Assembly (NCBI GenBank): GCA_025929005.1
Contig: JAICND010000014.1
Location: 1 to 10,683 of the forward strand
From: Acidimicrobiia bacterium
GTDB taxonomy: Bacteria; Actinomycetota; Acidimicrobiia; Spongiisociales; ZC4RG35
Direction: 5' to 3'
DNA length: 10,683 nucleotides
Under the pieces are notes generated by a model, which saw only the letters and a program-made list of their open reading frames with translations, did no database searches and was not told the origin of the DNA. The position numbers and the translations under genes were made by a program. This document shows positions 6,815 through 10,683 of this stretch, piece by piece. Within the stretch, counting starts at the first letter, position 1; every line of letters starts with the position of its first letter.

Positions 6815-7713
6815 GAAGCTTCGGTCGAACTCACCAGGGGAACTTCGAAGCTCCGCCTCGACTCGAACCGAAGATGGTGGCTGTACCCGGCCGCGCGGGC
6901 CGCTTCCACCACCTCGTCATGGGCGTGCCCTGCCTCCTCGGGGTGGTGGGCGTCGCTTGCCAGCGTGACCCCGACACCAGCACCATGAAACATCTTGAGA
7001 AAGGTCGGCGACGGGTACAACTCGTTAACGGGTCGCCGAAGTCCCTGGCTCGACACTTCGACGGCAGTTCCGGAGCGGGCGGCCGCCGCCACCACTCGTT
7101 CATAGAGGTGGATCGGCTCGGTCTCGGGGCGATAACCAAACTTCTTGCAGACGTCCACGTGTGCGAGAACATCCACCGCCCCCCGTTCCGCCAGGTCGGT
7201 GACAAGGGCGAAGTACTCCTCCCAGGCCAGATCGACCCCGCGGCGTTCGAACTCATATGTCACGTCACCAGAGTCGATACCCCAGGCTCCGACCCAGTGA
7301 ACCGATCCAATCAAGTAGTCGAATGGATACGGTCGCAGGAACTCGAGAACCGCGTCGATGGTCTGGGGAAAGAAGTCGACTTCGAGACCTAGCCTGACAG
7401 GCAACCCCCTGTCTTTGGCCGCCTGCACCTCGGAAACGTACGCCTCGAGAGACAAACTGCGGTCGTCGGCCACCATTTGCCTCGCCTGGTCCGAGAGGTC
7501 GGATCTCCAATCCCACTCCCAAAAGGGTCCGAGCACTTCCTCGGCTTCGGTGCAGCGATAGAGATGCTCAGTAAAACCCAGCTCGGTCACGCCTCGCCGG
7601 GCCGCGTGCTCGAGGTATGCCTCGATCAAACCGGGTGGGTAGAGCCCCGGGGGCGGGGTGTCGTAGTGATCGTCGCCGTAATGCGGATGGAGATGCAGGT
7701 GATAGTCGGACAA
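6811..7713 (-). CDS. hisJ: PHP-family histidinol-phosphatase-like hydrolase
   Basis: This 300-residue cytoplasmic metal-dependent phosphatase has all PHP motifs: DYHLHLH (His5, His7), GFTEH (Glu49, His50), GLEVDFF (Glu111), IGSVHWV (His139), LAHVD (His185) and SDAHHPEEAG (Asp254, His256). GLRRPVNELYPSP at 224-236 is close to the HisJ subgroup that dephosphorylates L-histidinol phosphate in histidine synthesis. No other his gene is in the window, so a different phosphoester substrate is possible. The start is TTG 7713: the reading frame upstream is closed by the TGA of the previous gene (7717-7719) just one codon earlier, and any later start would cut the metal-binding HxH. There is no well-spaced Shine-Dalgarno sequence, so translation probably depends on ribosomes finishing the upstream ORF. 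The 3' end overlaps the flavin-reductase-like gene. Confidence 0.82.
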   Translation of the reverse strand: MSDYHLHLHPHYGDDHYDTPPPGLYPPGLIEAYLEHAARRGVTELGFTEHLYRCTEAEEVLGPFWEWDWRSDLSDQARQMVADDRSLSLEAYVSEVQAAKDRGLPVRLGLEVDFFPQTIDAVLEFLRPYPFDYLIGSVHWVGAWGIDSGDVTYEFERRGVDLAWEEYFALVTDLAERGAVDVLAHVDVCKKFGYRPETEPIHLYERVVAAAARSGTAVEVSSQGLRRPVNELYPSPTFLKMFHGAGVGVTLASDAHHPEEAGHAHDEVVEAARAAGYSHHLRFESRRSFEVPLVSSTEAS

Positions 7714-7716
7714 CTC

Positions 7717-7992
7717 TCAACTGCCCCGGGCAGCTTCTACCAAGCCCTGCAGGGGGCCGGGGCCGACGGCATCAGCCAGGGTGTTCCAGGTGGCGTCGTT
7801 GAGTTCGCCGGTTGCCTCCAACTCGGAGGCGGCCAGGTGGACGGCGTCAGCCAGGGCGGTGAAAAGCCCCACCTGATCACGATCGACCGCCGTCGAGATA
7901 GCCATCCGTGCTCCGGCCGGGTCCTTTCGACCGAGGGCTTCGATAGCCCGCTCGGCCGCGTTGAGAGCCTGACGTTGAAGATGGCCGTCCAT
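7717..7992 (-). CDS. Unrecognised small helical protein (91 aa)
   Basis: I do not recognise this family. The 91-residue product is Ala-rich and probably all alpha-helical, with acidic and basic residues spread along it. There is no signal peptide, membrane segment, cysteine or obvious metal site. The pattern (helix, short Gly/Asp turn, helix, then a G-E-L-N-D-A-T-W segment and a short C-terminal helix) suggests a small helical bundle, perhaps a partner or regulatory protein. The start is ATG 7992, behind a CCTGGGGGC purine stretch. It sits 39 bases after the GAPDH-like gene, and its TGA stop is followed after one codon (GAG), in the same frame, by the TTG start of the PHP phosphatase. The gene is supported by fit to operon spacing and by codon use like its neighbours. 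Confidence 0.7.
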   Translation of the reverse strand: MDGHLQRQALNAAERAIEALGRKDPAGARMAISTAVDRDQVGLFTALADAVHLAASELEATGELNDATWNTLADAVGPGPLQGLVEAARGS

Positions 7993-7996
7993 GCCC

Positions 7997-8026
7997 CCAG
8001 GATAAGACCAGCCAGGACAAGACCAG
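7997..8026. repeat. Two adjacent 15-bp direct repeats
   Basis: CCAGGATAAGACCAG (7997-8011) is followed directly by CCAGGACAAGACCAG (8012-8026), with one mismatch. They fill most of the 39-bp gap between the GAPDH-like gene and the 91-residue ORF. The second copy runs into a 10-bp palindrome, ACCAGCTGGT (8022-8031). This could be a small duplication or a protein or RNA-structure site; function is unknown. Confidence 0.6.
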
Positions 8027-8031
8027 CTGGT

Positions 8032-9087
8032 TCAGACCTCGGCAAACAGGTAGGGACGGAGGATGTTGATCCGCTCATCGAGCTCGTCGGGGCTCAGATA
8101 CCAGAGGGTGGCGGCCAGGCTCGACAGAAGGGGATTCCCGTCCTGGGGGGTGAAACAGAAACCGACCAGGGTGTTGCCGTTGCGAACTGTCAGGGTGTCG
8201 ACCGCCACCACGGTCTGGGAAAGAATCCTTCCGAAGTAGCCATGATCACGGCCGAAGGAGAAGACGGCGTTGGTGGACTTCTTGTAGGTGATAGCCACCC
8301 TCTTGTTGGCCGTCAGCCGATCCCGCACCTCATCGAGGGTGATGTCCCGGTCGAGGGTGAGGGAGAAATGCAACGCATGCATGTATTGGCTGTTCAACTT
8401 CAGAGCCGACGAGAACAGATTGAGGTCGTAACCGATCGTCTCGAACAATTCGTGAGCGTCACGGGCATGGTGGGTCCCGAAGCGGCCGTCCTTGTGCTTC
8501 TCAACGGTGGGCGACGGAGCGAACCCGGAGTCCTGGCTGATGTCATTCGACCGGCGGATGCAGATGAAGCGGCCATCGGTGAGGTGGTTGGTGCCATCGT
8601 CATCCATGGCGAGAGTCTTGACCAGGACCGCGATGTTGTGGGTGTTGCAGGAAACGATATGGAGAAATCGATCCTCGCCGTGCACCAGGGCGTGGTCGTT
8701 GATGCCACGTGCGTACATCTTGCCGAACCCGTACTCGCTGCCCTGAGCCAGAAACCCGAGGGGGTTGAGGGCCGATTCGTAATACTCGGCCTTGTTCTCG
8801 TTGCCGACCGGAGTGCAGTCGATGACGACTTTTGCCCGCTCGATGGCTTCCCTCGTCTCGAACTTAGGGGCATGCCCGAGTTCCTCGAAAGTGGTCCGTT
8901 TGTCTTCGTCCACCACCAGGACCGCACCCCGCCGGACCAGGTCGTTGACCTTGCCACGTTCTGTGACAAGGGGGGTTCGTTTGTGGAAGGTGACCTCGTC
9001 TATCCCGAAGTCGGCCTTGTGATCGGCCAGCAGTCCGATCAACGGTTCACCGATGGTCCCCGTCCCGACGACATGAACGACTTTCAT
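8032..9087 (-). CDS. Type II (archaeal-type) glyceraldehyde-3-phosphate dehydrogenase-like protein
   Basis: The 351-residue product matches the archaeal GAPDH-II family in order and spacing of motifs rather than the common bacterial GapA. It has a Rossmann start MKVVHVVGTGTIGEPL, VVIDCTPVG (87-95), the catalytic-cysteine block HIVSCNTHN (Cys147), and a GTHHARD block (His206/His207) matching the archaeal SHHGPD catalytic-histidine segment. C-terminal segments also align by eye. The archaeal GGEKHE motif is changed to QGSEYG (115-120), so substrate or cofactor handling may differ. The likely reaction is reversible oxidation of glyceraldehyde 3-phosphate, or a related aldehyde dehydrogenase activity. 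ATG 9087 has GGAG (9093-9096) five bases upstream. The gene starts 13 bases after the aceA stop, which suggests co-expression with the glyoxylate shunt and a gluconeogenic role. Family assignment is from memory of motifs; exact activity is inferred. Confidence 0.72.
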   Translation of the reverse strand: MKVVHVVGTGTIGEPLIGLLADHKADFGIDEVTFHKRTPLVTERGKVNDLVRRGAVLVVDEDKRTTFEELGHAPKFETREAIERAKVVIDCTPVGNENKAEYYESALNPLGFLAQGSEYGFGKMYARGINDHALVHGEDRFLHIVSCNTHNIAVLVKTLAMDDDGTNHLTDGRFICIRRSNDISQDSGFAPSPTVEKHKDGRFGTHHARDAHELFETIGYDLNLFSSALKLNSQYMHALHFSLTLDRDITLDEVRDRLTANKRVAITYKKSTNAVFSFGRDHGYFGRILSQTVVAVDTLTVRNGNTLVGFCFTPQDGNPLLSSLAATLWYLSPDELDERINILRPYLFAEV

Positions 9088-9100
9088 CTGTGCTCCGATC

Positions 9101-10381
9101 TTAGAACTGTTCTTCTTCCGTGCTTCCCTTCAAGGCCAGAGTCGAAGCTTGTCCTCCCGACAGAACCTCCGAGACCCGGTCGAAATATCCAGCCCCTACC
9201 TCGCGCTGGTGCCTGGTGGCGGTGTAGCCGTCCGCTTCGAGATCGAATTCACGCTCCTGGAGATTGACAAAGGCTGGCATCCCGACCGCCGCGTAGTCCC
9301 TGGCCAGTTCGAACATTGAGGCGTTGAGAGCGTGGAATCCCGCCAGAGTGATGAATTGGAACTTATAGCCGAGGCTCCCAAGTTCCTTCTGGAAGGATGC
9401 GATCGAGGCCTCGTCCAGGTGTTTGCGCCAGTTGAAAGACGGTGAGCAGTTGTAGGCAAGCATCTTGCCGGGGAATTCAGCGTGTACCGCATCTGCGAAC
9501 TCACGTGCTTCTCCCAGATCCGGGTGGGCGGTTTCGCACCAGAGCAGGTCGGAGTAGGGAGCGTATGACAGAGCTCTCGAGATGGCCTGATCAAGCCCGG
9601 CCCGAACCCGGAAGAAGCCTTCGGCGGTGCGGTCGCCCGTGCAAAACTCTCGATCGCGGTCATCGACGTCCGAGGTGAGGAGGTGGGCGCTGTTGGCATC
9701 GGTCCTGGCGACGATCACGAGGGGAACGTCAAGGACGTCAGAGGCGAGGCGAGCCGCGTTGAGGGTACGGATGTGCTGGGCGGTGGGGATGAGCACCTTG
9801 CCGCCCATATGTCCGCACTTCTTCTCGGAGGCGAGCTGGTCTTCGAAGTGGACTCCTGCCGCTCCGGCTTCAATAAAGGCCTTGGTCAGCTCGTACACAT
9901 TGAGGGCCCCACCGAATCCTGCCTCCCCATCGGCGACGATCGGGACGAACCAGTCGATCGAATCGTCGTTCTCGGTCCAGTGGATCTGATCGGCCCGTCG
10001 CAGGGCGTTGTTGATCCTCCGGACCAAGGCCGGAGCCGAATTGGCCGGGTAGAGGGACTGGTCCGGATATACCTGTTCCGCCAGATTGGCATCACCCGCC
10101 ACCTGCCACCCCGATAGGTATATAGCCCGCAGACCTGCCTTGACCATTTGCACCGCCTGACCACCGGAAATGGCGCCGAGCGCGTTGACGTAATCGCTGC
10201 CCGTCAGGACCTCCCAGAGTTTCTCGGCGGTGACGCGGGCCATCGTGTGCTGCTCCCTCAACGAGCCTCGCAACGACACCACCTCGGCCGGTCCATAATC
10301 CCGCGACACTCCCGCCCAGCGCTGATTGTTGGTCCACTCCTTGGTCAGCTGTTCGATCTCGGCTTCGTCTCGATGGGTCAT
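9101..10381 (-). CDS. aceA: Isocitrate lyase
   Basis: This 426-residue enzyme cleaves isocitrate to glyoxylate and succinate, the first step of the glyoxylate shunt. It carries the family signature KKCGHM (187-192) with catalytic Cys189, SGWQVAGDAN (90-99), the metal and substrate region VADGEAGFGG (149-158), HFEDQ (178-182), VARTDA (224-229), NCSPSFNW (311-318) and a mobile C-terminal tail ending STEEEQF, close to mycobacterial Icl1. Length fits the short (about 430-residue) prokaryotic form. I chose ATG 10381 because AGGAGA lies six bases upstream; an in-frame TTG at 10396 would add five residues and overlap aceB. The preceding gene is malate synthase, the next step of the pathway, and the Shine-Dalgarno sequence overlaps its stop codon, so translation may be coupled. 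No sign of damage. Confidence 0.97.
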   Translation of the reverse strand: MTHRDEAEIEQLTKEWTNNQRWAGVSRDYGPAEVVSLRGSLREQHTMARVTAEKLWEVLTGSDYVNALGAISGGQAVQMVKAGLRAIYLSGWQVAGDANLAEQVYPDQSLYPANSAPALVRRINNALRRADQIHWTENDDSIDWFVPIVADGEAGFGGALNVYELTKAFIEAGAAGVHFEDQLASEKKCGHMGGKVLIPTAQHIRTLNAARLASDVLDVPLVIVARTDANSAHLLTSDVDDRDREFCTGDRTAEGFFRVRAGLDQAISRALSYAPYSDLLWCETAHPDLGEAREFADAVHAEFPGKMLAYNCSPSFNWRKHLDEASIASFQKELGSLGYKFQFITLAGFHALNASMFELARDYAAVGMPAFVNLQEREFDLEADGYTATRHQREVGAGYFDRVSEVLSGGQASTLALKGSTEEEQF

Positions 10382-10387
10382 GGCGGA

Positions 10388-10393
10388 TCTCCT
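10388..10393 (-). promoter_or_regulatory. aceA ribosome binding site overlapping the aceB stop
   Basis: AGGAGA on the minus strand lies six bases before the ATG at 10381 and shares its first base with the aceB TGA. It decides between the ATG start and the weaker upstream TTG, and it suggests that translation of aceB and aceA is linked. Confidence 0.75.
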
Positions 10394-10683
10394 CAATCGA
10401 TCAATTCATATGCGGGCAGGGTGAGAAACTCGACAAAGTCGTCGGCGAGGGCGACCTCCTCGAAAACCTTCCAGGCAGTGCTCGGGTCAATGGGGATGGA
10501 CGACATCTCTTCTTCAGCCAAACGCCGAACCAGCGGCCGATCGACCGGCCGGCCATCCTCGAGATGGGCCCCGCCGTGCACCCACTGCCAGATCTGGCAC
10601 CGTGAGATCTCGGCGGTAGCGACGTCCTCCATGAGGTTGTCGATGGCGGCGGCCCCGGTTCCCTCCAGCCACGAGGCGAGGTA
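10393..10683 (-). CDS. aceB: Malate synthase A, C-terminal part (5' end beyond window)
   Basis: Only the last 96 codons are visible; the frame stays open to the right edge. The segment begins YLASWLEGTG and continues IDNLMEDVATAEISR, QIWQWVHGG and a final FLTLPAYELID, all typical of the C-terminal helical domain of the malate synthase A family. The E-D-x-A-T-A-E-I-S block contains the conserved acidic residue thought to act as the catalytic base. The enzyme condenses glyoxylate with acetyl-CoA to form malate and CoA, completing the glyoxylate shunt begun by the isocitrate lyase encoded 11 bases downstream. The TGA at 10393-10395 overlaps the aceA Shine-Dalgarno sequence. Nothing suggests truncation within the visible part. 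Confidence 0.95.
   Translation of the reverse strand, partial: YLASWLEGTGAAAIDNLMEDVATAEISRCQIWQWVHGGAHLEDGRPVDRPLVRRLAEEEMSSIPIDPSTAWKVFEEVALADDFVEFLTLPAYELID

Noticed and set aside
7477..9267. Plus-strand open frame of 596 codons
   Set aside because: It runs antisense across parts of four supported minus-strand genes, and its translation shows no family motif.
10382..10396. TTG start for aceA five codons upstream
   Set aside because: ATG 10381 has a clear AGGAGA at six-base spacing, whereas the TTG has no such support.

Overview
The window is a GC-rich bacterial segment in which every gene I can support lies on the minus strand. Gene style (C-ending codons, ATGA overlaps, GTG/TTG starts), an isocitrate lyase C-terminus resembling actinobacterial enzymes, and a NarL-type multi-pass kinase of a kind common in Actinomycetota suggest a member of that phylum, perhaps a deep lineage such as Acidimicrobiia. 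The phylum is an inference from sequence style; no rRNA or other marker is present.

In transcription order (right to left) the layout is as follows. (1) A glyoxylate-shunt block: the 3' end of malate synthase (aceB, 10393-10683), isocitrate lyase (aceA, 9101-10381), and a divergent member of the archaeal-type (type II) glyceraldehyde-3-phosphate dehydrogenase family (8032-9087). (2) An unrecognised 91-residue helical protein (7717-7992), followed after one codon and in the same frame by a PHP-type histidinol-phosphatase-like gene (6811-7713). (3) A chain of overlapping genes: a flavin-reductase-like FMN-binding protein (6314-6814), rimO (5001-6314), cinA (3769-5004) and thpR (3218-3784). (4) A 130-bp spacer, then an overlapping two-component pair: a response regulator fused to a class III nucleotide cyclase (1783-3087) and a membrane sensor histidine kinase (1-1786, cut by the window edge).

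From aceB to thpR no gap exceeds 39 bp and most junctions overlap, so the genes may be co-transcribed although their functions differ. The shunt genes would turn acetyl units into C4 acids, and the GAPDH-like protein could act in the gluconeogenic stretch that follows. The kinase and cyclase-regulator form a self-contained module that would convert an envelope signal into cyclic nucleotide.

The main oddities are an abrupt codon-usage switch inside the kinase gene near position 970, the receiver/LuxR-like/cyclase fusion with a Lys-to-Gln change at the base-selecting site, the GAPDH-II homologue beside the glyoxylate-shunt genes, and the in-frame stop/TTG junction upstream of the PHP phosphatase. 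I found no RNA genes, mobile elements, CRISPR arrays or plus-strand genes, and no stretch over 300 bp lacks a gene.
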